Shown one piece after another: positions 29,228 to 40,221 of a stretch of DNA of 64,000 bases. Every line of letters begins with the position of its first letter. Position 1 is the first letter of the stretch. The notes under the pieces are model-generated. The model searched no databases. It saw only the letters and a program-made list of their open reading frames with translations, and was not told the origin of the DNA. The position numbers and the translations under genes are program-made. Source of the DNA: Candidatus Epulonipiscium sp. (GTDB lineage Bacteria; Bacillota; Clostridia; Lachnospirales; JAAYNZ01); contig JAAZLH010000090.1 of assembly GCA_012799415.1 (NCBI GenBank), positions 1-64,000 of the forward strand, in the 5' to 3' direction.

Positions 29228-30517
29228 TCAAGGTATTTGAATTTGTCCTTTATGATACATTGATTGGAGAGCCATCATTACTCCTATTTTAGCATGATGC
29301 CAAGAAAGGCCTCCTTGTAAAAATACATTATAGGGAGGGGTAATTGGTGCGTCTGCACTGAGTTCAATAGAAGATCCCTGTACAAAGGCGCCAGCTGCCA
29401 TAATAACTGGATATCCATACCCTGGCATATCAGCAGGGATTGGAGTCACAAAACTATCTACAGGAGCACCTTTTTGAATACCTTGACAAAAAGATATTAC
29501 ATTTTCAGGCTCTCTTAATTGGATGGCTTGGATAATATCATGACGACTATCTTGGGCGGAAGGCATAACTTTAAAACCCAACCTTTCAAAAAGGTGAGCT
29601 GCAAAAATTGCTCCTTTTACACTACCATTGACTACTTGGGGAGCTAAAAATAATCCTTGGAATAATAGCTGATTAATTCCTAAGGTAGCTCCTACTTCTT
29701 TTCCTAAACCAGGGGCACTTAAACGAATAGCAGCTTGTTCTACATATTTTTCCTTTCCTACAATATATCCCCCTGTAGGCGCCAATCCTCCGCCTGGATT
29801 TTTAATGAGAGAACCAACAACTAAATCTGCTCCTACTTCTGAAGGTTCAATGGTTTCAACAAATTCACCATAACAGTTATCTACCATACAAATTACATCA
29901 GGCTTAATATTTTTGATAAAAGTAATTAACTCGCCTATTTGTTGAACAGATAAGGTTGGTCGCCAATCATAGCCTTTTGAACGTTGGATAGTAACCAATT
30001 TTGTTTTTTCGTGTATAGAGCTTTTAATTTGATCATAATCAAAAGTACCGTCTTGTAGTAAATCTACCTGACGATAGGTGATTCCATATTCTTTTAGAGA
30101 GCCAGGCATTGGACGAATACCTATAACTCCTTCCAATGTATCATAAGGTTTACCTACAGGAGATAGAACCTCATCCCCTGGGCGTAAGTTGCCAAATAAG
30201 GCTACTGTTAAAGCATGGGTACCTGACATCAATTGTGGTCTTACAAGGCCTGATTCCGCCCCAAAAACATGAGCATATATGTCCTCCAATGTATCACGAC
30301 CTAAATCATTATACCCATAACCTGTTGTAGCAGAAAAATGAGATTCGCTTAAAGAATGATATTGCATTGCTTTTAAAATTTTTAGTTGATTATACTCTGT
30401 TGTTTGATCAATAGTACTAAAAAATGCCTGTATTTTTTTTTCTGATTGAAAACAAAAATCAATAATTTTAGGATCAAGTTGAAATTGCTCCTTTAAATAA
30501 TCTTTAAGTCTATTCAT
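29228..30517 (-). CDS. Methionine gamma-lyase family / aluminium resistance protein (YnbB-like)
   Basis: SATTGYGYNDLGRDTLEDIYAHVFGAESGLVRPQLMSGTHALT; next to hfq. Confidence 0.92.
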   Translation of the reverse strand: MNRLKDYLKEQFQLDPKIIDFCFQSEKKIQAFFSTIDQTTEYNQLKILKAMQYHSLSESHFSATTGYGYNDLGRDTLEDIYAHVFGAESGLVRPQLMSGTHALTVALFGNLRPGDEVLSPVGKPYDTLEGVIGIRPMPGSLKEYGITYRQVDLLQDGTFDYDQIKSSIHEKTKLVTIQRSKGYDWRPTLSVQQIGELITFIKNIKPDVICMVDNCYGEFVETIEPSEVGADLVVGSLIKNPGGGLAPTGGYIVGKEKYVEQAAIRLSAPGLGKEVGATLGINQLLFQGLFLAPQVVNGSVKGAIFAAHLFERLGFKVMPSAQDSRHDIIQAIQLREPENVISFCQGIQKGAPVDSFVTPIPADMPGYGYPVIMAAGAFVQGSSIELSADAPITPPYNVFLQGGLSWHHAKIGVMMALQSMYHKGQIQIP

Positions 30518-30641
30518 GATGTGCTCCTTTATTTATATAACCTGCTGATAAAACATGCTTATTTTAAAGGTAGGCATGTTTGTGTAATACCTTTTCCATA
30601 TGAAAGAAGAACCCCTAAGGTCCTTCAATAGATAGTAAATG

Positions 30642-30887
30642 TTAAAAATCTGTAGTGTTTTTTTCAATCGCTGTAAGAGAAACAGCCTTTACAGGTACCA
30701 TGGTAGAAATAGCGTGCTTATAAATCATTTGTTGTTTACCTTCACTATCCAAAATAACAGTAAAATTATCAAAACCCTTTACAGTTCCTTTCAACTGAAA
30801 ACCATTAGTTAAAAAAATAGTCACTGGAATTCGTTCTTTGCGCATCTGGTTTAAAAATACATCTTGTAAATTTACTGGTTTACTCAT
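30642..30887 (-). CDS. hfq: RNA chaperone Hfq
   Basis: [48 protein letters not shown]; start at MSKPVN. Confidence 0.96.
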   Translation of the reverse strand: MSKPVNLQDVFLNQMRKERIPVTIFLTNGFQLKGTVKGFDNFTVILDSEGKQQMIYKHAISTMVPVKAVSLTAIEKNTTDF

Positions 30888-30935
30888 CCTAATCTCTCTC
30901 TCCTTTCTATTTTCACAGCATGTCATTCTTCTATT

Positions 30936-31904
30936 TTATATGATTTTTCCAACTTCTTCAACATGATTTCGCATTTTCGTCATAATTTGAGTGTAATTAA
31001 ATTGTTCTTGATCAACATGAATCCAATTAACCTCTTTTTCTCTACGAAACCAAGTGAGTTGGCGCTTTGCAAAGTGGCGTGTATCTCTCTTTAAAATATA
31101 GATAGCTTCTTCTAAAGAACAATTGCCAAGGAGATACTCTATAATTTCCTTATATCCTAGGCCTTGCATAGAAACTAGTTGGGGTCCATAGCCCTGCTTT
31201 AATAAAGCATTTACCTCCGCTATTAATCCTTTTTCTATCATTTGATCTACTCTTTTATTGATTCGCTCATATAACAAAGTACGTTCCATCGTTAAAGCAA
31301 AAAAGACTAATTGGTAAGGGGTTGACTTTTGTTTTTCTATTTCGTTATGAAGGGAGATAGGCTCCCCGGTTTGCTGGTAATATTCTAAGGCGCGGATAAT
31401 CCTTTTAACATTATTAGGGTGGATATTTTTAGCGGAAATAGGATCGATTCGTTCTAACTGTTGATGTAGTATTCCGCTACCTTCTATTTTTGCTTTTTGC
31501 TCAAGGGAATTTCTGTAGTCACCATCTTTTTTCGTCTCTTTGAATTCAATATCATATATGACGGATTGAATGTAGAATCCAGTCCCCCCTACAATAATGG
31601 GGATTTTCTTCTTTTGATAAATACCTTCTATGGCTTTTTTTGCTTTTTGCTGAAATAAAGCCACATTCCATTCTTCGTCTGGATTGACTATATTCAGTAA
31701 ATGATGAGGAATGTTCTCCATCTCTTGGGGGGTTGGCTTTGCAGTCCCAATATCCATGTGACGATATACCTGCATAGAATCTGCAGATATAATTTCCCCA
31801 TCAAGAGATTTAGCAAGTTCAATTCCTATTTTTGTTTTTCCAGAAGCGGTAGGTCCGCCAATAACAATTAAAGGTTTATTCATAAGCTTATTTCCTTCTT
31901 TCAT
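30936..31904 (-). CDS. miaA: tRNA dimethylallyltransferase
   Basis: GGPTASGKTKIGIELA, ADSMQVYRHMDIGTAKP. Confidence 0.96.
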   Translation of the reverse strand: MKEGNKLMNKPLIVIGGPTASGKTKIGIELAKSLDGEIISADSMQVYRHMDIGTAKPTPQEMENIPHHLLNIVNPDEEWNVALFQQKAKKAIEGIYQKKKIPIIVGGTGFYIQSVIYDIEFKETKKDGDYRNSLEQKAKIEGSGILHQQLERIDPISAKNIHPNNVKRIIRALEYYQQTGEPISLHNEIEKQKSTPYQLVFFALTMERTLLYERINKRVDQMIEKGLIAEVNALLKQGYGPQLVSMQGLGYKEIIEYLLGNCSLEEAIYILKRDTRHFAKRQLTWFRREKEVNWIHVDQEQFNYTQIMTKMRNHVEEVGKII

Positions 31905-31908
31905 TCCA

Positions 31909-33741
31909 TCATTGAATACGATGGAATTTTTTTTCTAACTCATATTTAGTCATTTCTATAATTGTGGGCCGTCCATGGGGGCAAGTATATGGATTTTCTA
32001 AAGCCAGCAATTCTTGAATGAGCCTATGGCTTTCATTTTCACTTAAGGTATCCATTGCTTTTACGGCAGCTTTACAAGCCAAAGATGCTACCTTTTCTAA
32101 ACGTAGTTCATATGCAGATTGCACAGGTGTTTCTTGAAGTAAATCAATCAATTCTAGAAAAAAGTCTTGTCCTAAAGGCTGATTGAAAACAATAGGTAAA
32201 GAACGAAGAATGAAAGAGTTTTCTCCAAAATCTTCGATTTCAAACCCAAAATCGAGGAGTAATTCTTTATTTTCTTCTAATACTTGCTGCTCTTTTAAGG
32301 ATAGATCTAAAACCAAAGGTTCTAATAATATTTGACTATCTGGGGTATGGTTGCGATAATCTTGCAATAGTTTTTCATATAGGATCCGTTCATGTGCAGC
32401 ATGTTGATCAATGAGATACATTTTGTTTTCTGCTTCTACAATCCAATAAGTTTTAAATAATTGGCCTACAATTTGATAATGCAAGGGGAAAATTTCAGCA
32501 ACTGTTGGAGGTGAAACTGTTGCTAGTGGCCCATTATTTCCCTTATTTTGCTCTACTACCGGGAGGTAATCTGCCTTTACCTCATGAATCTCCTCTAAAG
32601 TCTTCTCTTTTTTAGAGAGTTCAGGCAAAGAAGAAAAGGGTTTTGTAGTTCTAGGAATCTCGAAAGGTTCAGGCAAAACCTCTTGAACAGCTGACATAGA
32701 TGACGCCTCTTTTTTTCTAGATATAGGATCCCAAGAAACTTGTGGGATTAAATTTTCAGCTTGCAATCTTTCAGTTACTATTTTAAGTAGCCATTCATAG
32801 ATTGTTTCTTCATCTCGAAAACGTACTTCCATTTTGGTAGGATGTACATTGGCATCAACTTCTCTAGGGTCAATCTGCAAATGAAGTACAAGTACGGGAA
32901 ATTTATTGATAGGTAGAAGAGTCTTATAAGCAGTTTCCACACAGTTTTGTAGGAGATCACTTTTGATATATCGACCATTAATAAAGAAACTCTCATAATT
33001 GCGATTTCCACGATGAATTTGGGGCTTACCTAAATATCCAACTATTTTCATATCATCTTTTTGGGCTTCTATTGGTATCATATGCTTGACCATTTCTTTT
33101 CCATAGACATGAAAAATACAATTTTGCAAATTATTATTTCCAGAAGTATGGAGTATAATAGAGTTATTATTAATAAATTTAAAAGAAATAGCTGGATGTC
33201 CCAAGGCTATTTTGTGAATTATATCGCTAATATAACTAGCTTCTGTTCCAGATTTTTTTAAGAATTTACGTCGGGCGGGGGTGTTAAAGAAAAGATTACG
33301 CATAATAATGGTTGTACCTTCAGGGCAGCCAATTTCTTCTTCACGCAAAACTTTTCCTCCCTCAATCTCTACTCTAATCCCTGTCACTTCTCGAGGAGTT
33401 TTTGTGATCATTTCAATTTGAGCAACAGATGCGATACTAGCTAATGCTTCACCTCGAAAACCTAAGGAAGAAATATGAAATAGGTCTTCATCTTTTTGAA
33501 TCTTACTAGTTGTATGTCGAAGAAAGGCAGTTCTCACCTCTTGCTTAGGAATGCCTATCCCATTATCTGTAATACGAATAAAAGAAATACCTCCCTCTTT
33601 TATCTCTACAGTAATTGCACTTGCTTTAGCATCAATAGAATTTTCTACTAACTCTTTAACGACAGATGCCGGGCGTTCTACTACCTCACCGGCAGCAATT
33701 TTATTAATAGTATGTTGATCGAGCATATGTATCGATTGCAT
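31909..33741 (-). CDS. mutL: DNA mismatch repair protein MutL
   Basis: IAAGEVVERPASVVKELVENSIDA, GFRGEALASI, DQHAAHERILYE. Confidence 0.97.
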   Translation of the reverse strand: MQSIHMLDQHTINKIAAGEVVERPASVVKELVENSIDAKASAITVEIKEGGISFIRITDNGIGIPKQEVRTAFLRHTTSKIQKDEDLFHISSLGFRGEALASIASVAQIEMITKTPREVTGIRVEIEGGKVLREEEIGCPEGTTIIMRNLFFNTPARRKFLKKSGTEASYISDIIHKIALGHPAISFKFINNNSIILHTSGNNNLQNCIFHVYGKEMVKHMIPIEAQKDDMKIVGYLGKPQIHRGNRNYESFFINGRYIKSDLLQNCVETAYKTLLPINKFPVLVLHLQIDPREVDANVHPTKMEVRFRDEETIYEWLLKIVTERLQAENLIPQVSWDPISRKKEASSMSAVQEVLPEPFEIPRTTKPFSSLPELSKKEKTLEEIHEVKADYLPVVEQNKGNNGPLATVSPPTVAEIFPLHYQIVGQLFKTYWIVEAENKMYLIDQHAAHERILYEKLLQDYRNHTPDSQILLEPLVLDLSLKEQQVLEENKELLLDFGFEIEDFGENSFILRSLPIVFNQPLGQDFFLELIDLLQETPVQSAYELRLEKVASLACKAAVKAMDTLSENESHRLIQELLALENPYTCPHGRPTIIEMTKYELEKKFHRIQ

Positions 33742-33757
33742 AGAATCACCTCTCTTT

Positions 33758-36424
33758 CTACTTCATCCATTGTTTTGCCTTTTGATTTAATTCATATAGT
33801 TTTTGCATGGTTTCCATGGGAGTCATCTCGATTATGTTTAGTTCTTTTAATTCTTCTAAAAGTTCATGTTTATGTTGACTAAAAAGATCCAGCTGCAAAG
33901 AGGGTTCCTCTGTTGCAGGCATCTGAGATATAGAAATAGGTGGAGTAGGTGGATTCTTCTCTAAGGAAATAGTTGTTGGGTTTTTAGCAATATCTGCAGC
34001 TTCTAATTCAGATAAAATAACTCTTGCTCGTTCTATTACTTCTAAAGGCACGCCTGCTAGTTTTGCCACTTCAATTCCATAGCTATGATCCGCACCACCT
34101 GGTTGAATCTTACGTAGGAAAATAATGTCATCCCCTTGTTCTTTTACAGCAATACAGTAATTTTGAACAGATGGGATTTTCCCTTCTAATTCTGTTAGTT
34201 CATGATAATGAGTAGCGAACAAAGTTTTGGCCCCAATTTTTGAAGAGTCTGCAATGTGCTCAACTACGGCCCAAGCAATACTTAATCCATCAAATGTACT
34301 TGTCCCTCGACCAATTTCATCAAGAATCAATAAACTATTTTTAGTTGCATTATGTAGGATATTAGATACCTCTGACATCTCTACCATAAATGTACTTTGT
34401 CCCGATGACAAATCATCTGATGCTCCAACTCGAGTAAAAATACGATCTACAACACTAATATGAGCTTCTTTAGCTGGTACAAAACTTCCCATTTGGGCCA
34501 TAAGTACAATAAGAGCTACTTGCCTCATATAGGTAGACTTCCCTGCCATATTTGGACCGGTAATAATACAAAGTTGGTGTTCTTTTTGATTCAAATACGT
34601 ATCGTTGGAAATAAAATTTTCCATAGGCATCATTTTTTCTACAACAGGATGTCGTCCATCCTTAATCTGAATAGTTCCATCTTGCGTGATCATAGGTTTA
34701 TGATAATCTTGACGCTCTGCTACTTCAGCCAAAGATTGCAAAACATCAATGGTTGCTACCCACTGTGCAGTCTTTTGTATTCGTTTAACTTCTTTGGCGA
34801 TTTTTTCTCTAATCTCAATGAATAAATCATATTCTAGCTCAACAACTTTTTCTTCTGCCCCTAAAATATTTTCCTCAATTTCTTTAAGTTCAGGTGTGAT
34901 GTATCTCTCTGCATTGGCAAGAGTTTGTTTTCGAATGTAGCGATCCGGAACTGCACCTAGATGAGATTTTGTTACTTCGATAAAATATCCAAATATTTTA
35001 TTATAACGAATCCGGATATTTTTAATTCCTGTTTTCTCCCTCTCTTCAGCTTCTAGAGCAGCAAGCCACTGTTTTCCTTCTGTTTTAGCCCGGTGTAAAT
35101 GATCTACCTCATCATTATATCCTTTTTTAATAATATCACCCTCCCGAATAGAAATGGGAGGCTCATCATGGATACTTAGATGTATCAATGTATGGATATC
35201 TTCAAGAATATCTAATTGTTTATAAATTTCTTGTTGGTAAATGGCTTGAGCAGGTTCTAGTAAGGCATGAATAGCTGGGAGTAGGCTTAAAGAATTTTTA
35301 AGTGCAATAAGATCTCTTCCATTCACAGTACCATAAATGACTTTACTCATTAGGCGTTCCAAATCGTAAACGCCTCCTAGTAAATCCTTTAAATCAGAGC
35401 GTAAAAGTGGATCTTCTTTAAATTCTTCTACTCCGTCTAAGCGTTTAATAATATCTTCTGGATGAATTAAAGGTTGTTCAATCCACTTTCTCAGGAGCCG
35501 ACTACCCATAGCTGTTTTAGTTTGATCAAGCACCCATAGTAGAGATCCCCTACGTTGCTTTTCACGGAGTGTTTCAACTAATTCTAGGTTACGGCGTGTA
35601 GTAATATCTAATACCATGTAGTCATGAGTAAAGTAAGGGATGATACGTGACAAATGAGATAAGCTAATTTTTTGGGTTTCCTGTAAATATTGTAATAAAG
35701 CACCTGCTGCAGAAATACCATATTCTAACTCATCTAACCCAAGTCCATCTAATGCATGAACTTGAAAATGTTGACACAATTTTTGGTCACAAATAGTAGG
35801 TTCAAAATGCCAATCTTCATAAGGATTCATAAAGCATTGGAAACGACTTTGAATTTCATTAAGCTTTTTTTCATCTAAGGCAAGAGAGGAGTTGAATATC
35901 ACTTCCTGAGGCTCAAATTTTCCTAATTCATCAATGAGCTTACGATGTTCATCAGTGTCTGTCCATTGTGTTACCTGAAACTCACCTGTGGTAATATCTA
36001 CAATAGCAAAACCAAAGTTATTTTCATGTTGATAAATACAACTCAAATAATGATTTTTTTTATCTTCCAGCCCATCAGGATTCATATTGGTTCCTGGCGT
36101 AATAATTCGCACAACTTCTCGTTTTACAATGCCTTTTGCAACCCTTGGATCCTCTACTTGCTCACACATGGCCACCTTATATCCTTTTTCGATTAGGCGA
36201 TGGATATAGCTATCTGCTGAATGATATGGCACTCCACACATAGGTGCTTTTTCTTTTAACCCGCAATCCCGTGCTGTTAATGTAATATCTAACTCCTTAG
36301 AAGCAGTAATAGCATCCTCAAAAAACATTTCATAGAAATCACCTAAACGAAAAAAAAGAATACAGTCTTTATATTGATTCTTAACTTCCATATATTGTTG
36401 CATCATTGGTGTAAGTTTACCCAT
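33758..36424 (-). CDS. mutS: DNA mismatch repair protein MutS
   Basis: LFFRLGDFYEMF; ITGPNMAGKSTYMRQ; LDEIGRGTSTFDGLSIAWA. Confidence 0.98.
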   Translation of the reverse strand: MGKLTPMMQQYMEVKNQYKDCILFFRLGDFYEMFFEDAITASKELDITLTARDCGLKEKAPMCGVPYHSADSYIHRLIEKGYKVAMCEQVEDPRVAKGIVKREVVRIITPGTNMNPDGLEDKKNHYLSCIYQHENNFGFAIVDITTGEFQVTQWTDTDEHRKLIDELGKFEPQEVIFNSSLALDEKKLNEIQSRFQCFMNPYEDWHFEPTICDQKLCQHFQVHALDGLGLDELEYGISAAGALLQYLQETQKISLSHLSRIIPYFTHDYMVLDITTRRNLELVETLREKQRRGSLLWVLDQTKTAMGSRLLRKWIEQPLIHPEDIIKRLDGVEEFKEDPLLRSDLKDLLGGVYDLERLMSKVIYGTVNGRDLIALKNSLSLLPAIHALLEPAQAIYQQEIYKQLDILEDIHTLIHLSIHDEPPISIREGDIIKKGYNDEVDHLHRAKTEGKQWLAALEAEEREKTGIKNIRIRYNKIFGYFIEVTKSHLGAVPDRYIRKQTLANAERYITPELKEIEENILGAEEKVVELEYDLFIEIREKIAKEVKRIQKTAQWVATIDVLQSLAEVAERQDYHKPMITQDGTIQIKDGRHPVVEKMMPMENFISNDTYLNQKEHQLCIITGPNMAGKSTYMRQVALIVLMAQMGSFVPAKEAHISVVDRIFTRVGASDDLSSGQSTFMVEMSEVSNILHNATKNSLLILDEIGRGTSTFDGLSIAWAVVEHIADSSKIGAKTLFATHYHELTELEGKIPSVQNYCIAVKEQGDDIIFLRKIQPGGADHSYGIEVAKLAGVPLEVIERARVILSELEAADIAKNPTTISLEKNPPTPPISISQMPATEEPSLQLDLFSQHKHELLEELKELNIIEMTPMETMQKLYELNQKAKQWMK

Positions 36425-36476
36425 AATATCCCTCTTTTAAATTTAGATTTAAAAATATTATATAAAACAATCAGGA

Positions 36477-36506
36477 GATAAAAAGTGCGATTCCTCGCAC
36501 TTTTTA
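36477..36506 (-). terminator. Hairpin terminator overlapping end of ylbF-like gene
   Basis: ataaaaagtgcga-ttcc-tcgcactttttat. Confidence 0.75.
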
Positions 36507-36896
36507 TGGTTTCATAGCACAACAACCGCCAGACTTTTTATTGCAACCCTGTCCACAGGATGACACTGAAAATAAGGGAGCAGGAAGGGAAAATTCTAAT
36601 ATGCCTAGTACTTGGTCTAGTACTGTTCTAATTTTTTTTTCGTGATCCTGTATCTTTTGTAGGATAGGATTGTTTTGTATTTGTAAATTGATTTTTTGCA
36701 ACTCCATCACTATATTAGATTGCTCAGCAGAGGCTATAGCAGAGAGTTTACCTTGAAGATTTTTCTGTGTTCTTAGTAATTGAATTGCTGTATCATCTTG
36801 TTCTAGTTGATCTAAAGTAGCAAGATAAGCTTTTACTTCTTCCGTATCTAAAAGGCAAGAACTAAGTTCTCTTGTTTTTTCAAAAACTGTTTTCAT
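36504..36896 (-). CDS. YlbF/YmcA family protein with Cys-rich C-terminus
   Basis: Helical YlbF-like region; ends SSCGQGCNKKSGGCCAMKP; between miaB and mutS. Confidence 0.75.
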   Translation of the reverse strand: MKTVFEKTRELSSCLLDTEEVKAYLATLDQLEQDDTAIQLLRTQKNLQGKLSAIASAEQSNIVMELQKINLQIQNNPILQKIQDHEKKIRTVLDQVLGILEFSLPAPLFSVSSCGQGCNKKSGGCCAMKP

Positions 36897-38311
36897 TATA
36901 CTATCAACTCTCCTATTAAATAGTAAGGCTTTGCATCTGTAATTTTTACAGGCACAATTTTCCCTACTAAGGATGAATCACCAGCAAAATGCACAAGGTG
37001 ATTTGTATCAGATCGTCCTGTTAAAATTGTTTGATTTTCTTGATTGGCTTCTTCTACGAGGATTTGTAGGATTTCCTCTTTTTTTTCTAAATTGTTTTCA
37101 TAAACAATAGAATCTAAAATGCTAAGTAACTCATTGAAATGTTTTTTAGCTTTCTCTTCTGGTATTTGATCTTCCATAGTAGCCCCTGGTGTTCCTGTTC
37201 GTTTGGAATATAGGAATGTAAAGGCACCATCAAATTTAACTTGTTGAACAAGATCAAGAGTTTCTTGAAACTCGTTTTCATGTTCTCCTGGAAAACCTAC
37301 AATAATATCTGTTGTTAAAGAAATATTGGGCATAGCAGAACGGATTTTTTTAACTAAATTTAGATAATGTTCTTTGGTATATTTACGATTCATGGCCTTT
37401 AATATTTTTGTACTACCTGCTTGAACAGGGAGATGTAAATGCCTACAAATTTTATTCGACTCTTTCATAACTTTAATTAGCTCATCTGATAAGTCTTTAG
37501 GATGAGATGTCATAAATCGAATACGCTCAAGGCCTTCTATATGAGTTAAATCCTTAAGCAGGTCTGGAAAAGAGTAATCTTGTTCTAATGTTTTTCCATA
37601 GGAGTTTACATTTTGACCCAGTAGCATAATTTCTTTTACACCATCAGCAACTAATCTTTGTACTTCAGCAAGAATTTCTTCAGGTAGACGGCTTCTTTCT
37701 CGCCCTCTAACATAGGGAACAATACAGTAACTACAAAAGTTATTACACCCATACATAATATTAACCCCAGCTTTAAAAGTATCTTTTCGAATACTTGGTA
37801 AATCTTCTACGATCTCTTGATGTTCTTTCCATATATCAATAACCATTTGATTTGTTTCGAGATGGGTTTGTAATAGTTCAGGAAATTTATAAAGATTAAA
37901 AGTGCCAAAGACTAGATCTACATGTCTATACTTCTGTTTGATTTCTTTCAATACATTTTCCTGCTGCATCATACAGCCACAAATAGCTATTTTGATATGT
38001 GGATTTTTTTCCTTATACGATTTTAAAGAACCTAAACGGCCGAAAACTTTTTGCTCTGCATTTTCTCGAACACAACAAGTGTTATAAATAATAAAATCTG
38101 CTTCTTTCTCTTTTACGGCTAAACTAAATCCCAGTTTTTCTAATATTCCTACCAATTTTTCAGAATCACGGACATTCATCTGACATCCAAAGGTCTGAAT
38201 AAAGTAGGATAATCCTTTTCCCTGAAATGAAGAAGAAAGCTCTTCTATGATCTGTTTCTGACGTAGGGCTTCTTCTTCCCCAATTTTATAAACTCTTTCT
38301 TTACGGCTCAT
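36896..38311 (-). CDS. miaB: tRNA-2-methylthio-N6-dimethylallyladenosine synthase
   Basis: TFGCQMNVRDSE, YGCNNFCSYCIVPYVRGRERSR, TRAM domain. Confidence 0.97.
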   Translation of the reverse strand: MSRKERVYKIGEEEALRQKQIIEELSSSFQGKGLSYFIQTFGCQMNVRDSEKLVGILEKLGFSLAVKEKEADFIIYNTCCVRENAEQKVFGRLGSLKSYKEKNPHIKIAICGCMMQQENVLKEIKQKYRHVDLVFGTFNLYKFPELLQTHLETNQMVIDIWKEHQEIVEDLPSIRKDTFKAGVNIMYGCNNFCSYCIVPYVRGRERSRLPEEILAEVQRLVADGVKEIMLLGQNVNSYGKTLEQDYSFPDLLKDLTHIEGLERIRFMTSHPKDLSDELIKVMKESNKICRHLHLPVQAGSTKILKAMNRKYTKEHYLNLVKKIRSAMPNISLTTDIIVGFPGEHENEFQETLDLVQQVKFDGAFTFLYSKRTGTPGATMEDQIPEEKAKKHFNELLSILDSIVYENNLEKKEEILQILVEEANQENQTILTGRSDTNHLVHFAGDSSLVGKIVPVKITDAKPYYLIGELIV

Positions 38312-38412
38312 TATATATAAAATCCTCCTTACTTACGTTACGATTAACAACTCTTTCTTATTTTATATAATCTGAGGAGTAATTGCAACCATTTTAGTAT
38401 GATATCATAATT

Positions 38413-39384
38413 TTAAAAAACTAATTTCTGCATTTCTTCTTGTTTTTGTTTTGCATCAATCTCATGGGTATAAGTAGACAAAGTAATTGAAGGATTTGCA
38501 TGAGAAATAATACTAGCCAACGTACGTATATTCATCCCTGCTGCAATGGAGTAAGATGCAAAGGTGTGCCGAAACAAATGGGCATGAATTTTTCGTTCTA
38601 AATGTGCAGATAACTCTAGCATAAAATCATATAAAGTTCTTGTAGAGATATGATTTTCAGAATTATAGATGCTGGGGAAAAGCCATGGACTTTCTGGTAA
38701 TAGATAGCCTGCTTGTTGTAACATTTGAATCCCATTTTCGTATTCAAAAAAAGCATATTTTAGTTGAATATGAATAGGGATTTCATTGTATTTTTTCCCT
38801 TTTGCAATGATACCTAAAGTATTGGTCATTAGTTTTAAGTTGCTTTTCTTAATAGATACGGCCTCATAGGCACGGCATCCTGTAAATAAAAGAATATAGA
38901 CAAGTAACCGATTACGAAATAGTACATACAACTGATGTAATTGTTTTTGATTAGGTGTAAAACTTTGGTTTATTGTTTTGATTTTATTTTCAATCTCTTG
39001 ATTAAGAAGCTGAAAAATCTGTTGAATTTCATCCTTACTTAATACTTCTTTTGGTCCTTGGGTATTTTTGAAATGAACAACATCTACTAATTCCCATACT
39101 TTTGTTTTACATAGTTTTTTCTGATAACAAAATCGTAGAAATCGTTTTAAGACAATTCGTTTTCTCTTTTGGGTACTCATAGCTAAATGAGATGTGCTCT
39201 CCTGAAAAAACTGTGATATTAAAGGATAAGTTAAATCATCAATTTTCATATTTCCTAAAAAATGTTTATCTAAAAAATATAATAATTGATCTAAATCAAT
39301 CTGATAGCTTTTTATTGTATTTGAAGATCGACCGATGTCAATTAAACTTTGAAGAAATAATTTTTGAGCATCTTTTATAATCAT
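38413..39384 (-). CDS. Tyrosine-type recombinase/integrase
   Basis: FTGCRAYEAVSI, AKGKKYNEIPI, HAHLFRHTFASYSIAAGM, SHANPSITLSTYTH. Confidence 0.88.
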   Translation of the reverse strand: MIIKDAQKLFLQSLIDIGRSSNTIKSYQIDLDQLLYFLDKHFLGNMKIDDLTYPLISQFFQESTSHLAMSTQKRKRIVLKRFLRFCYQKKLCKTKVWELVDVVHFKNTQGPKEVLSKDEIQQIFQLLNQEIENKIKTINQSFTPNQKQLHQLYVLFRNRLLVYILLFTGCRAYEAVSIKKSNLKLMTNTLGIIAKGKKYNEIPIHIQLKYAFFEYENGIQMLQQAGYLLPESPWLFPSIYNSENHISTRTLYDFMLELSAHLERKIHAHLFRHTFASYSIAAGMNIRTLASIISHANPSITLSTYTHEIDAKQKQEEMQKLVF

Positions 39385-39569
39385 CTATATTCACCTTCTT
39401 TTTTATGCACTCTTTTATTATACCATAAATAAAGTTGACGTTAGATGTAAAAACAATTATTTTGAATAACAAAAGGAATAAACTTGAAATAATATTTCTA
39501 AGTTTATTCCTTTTACTAGATAATGAATATAATTTTTGAAAACATAATCACAAAAAATTAAAGATATAA

Positions 39570-40133
39570 TTAACTAATTTGATTATAAAGTAATACATCA
39601 TTAGCATAATTGCTAAGTTTACCTTCATAAAGTAAATGCAATTCTTTACATTTTCTAAAATCTCTAGGAGATACTAGCGCAGCTGGCTTATTAAAAATAT
39701 GAATATCACTATTATAAAGTAAGGTTGCGACAAATTGAGAGCAAAAATAATTATATTCCCTTTCGATAGGAATATTAAATACAATTCCTAAAAGTCCTAC
39801 CAAGTTATATCCATAATATTCCTTTTCTATATTAAAACGCTCTATTTCTTTTTTTAAAGCTTCATATTGAACCCAATTTATTTCTAAAGCGTACAATGCA
39901 CAATTTGTATTTGGGAACCTTGCATAAGTGCCGTTGATAATATCTTCTCTTATAAACCCACCGATAAAAGGATTATTAGGATTCAATCGTCCAAAACTGT
40001 ATAAATCCTCAAGAACAATATCTAAGGCAAGAGAAACGTGAGAGTAAGGTTCTTGAGTATATTGTTTTATACATTTTGAAAGAAGGGAACCACTATGGGT
40101 AAGCAAGATATATGCTACATATTTTTTATCCAT
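39570..40133 (-). CDS. Permuted NlpC/P60 (YiiX-like) family protein
   Basis: EPYSHVSLAL (His) and YYGYNLVGLLGI...YNYFCSQFVATLLY (Cys). Confidence 0.65.
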   Translation of the reverse strand: MDKKYVAYILLTHSGSLLSKCIKQYTQEPYSHVSLALDIVLEDLYSFGRLNPNNPFIGGFIREDIINGTYARFPNTNCALYALEINWVQYEALKKEIERFNIEKEYYGYNLVGLLGIVFNIPIEREYNYFCSQFVATLLYNSDIHIFNKPAALVSPRDFRKCKELHLLYEGKLSNYANDVLLYNQIS

Positions 40134-40221
40134 AGCACACCTCTAATTATATAATTTACAAGCCCTCCTGCGTAATAAAGAAGACTTGCAAATTACATTA
40201 TCTTTGATTTGGCTACAACTG

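Noticed and set aside
34227-34940. Plus-strand ORFs opposite mutS
   Set aside because: Shadow ORFs antisense to mutS with no coding signatures.
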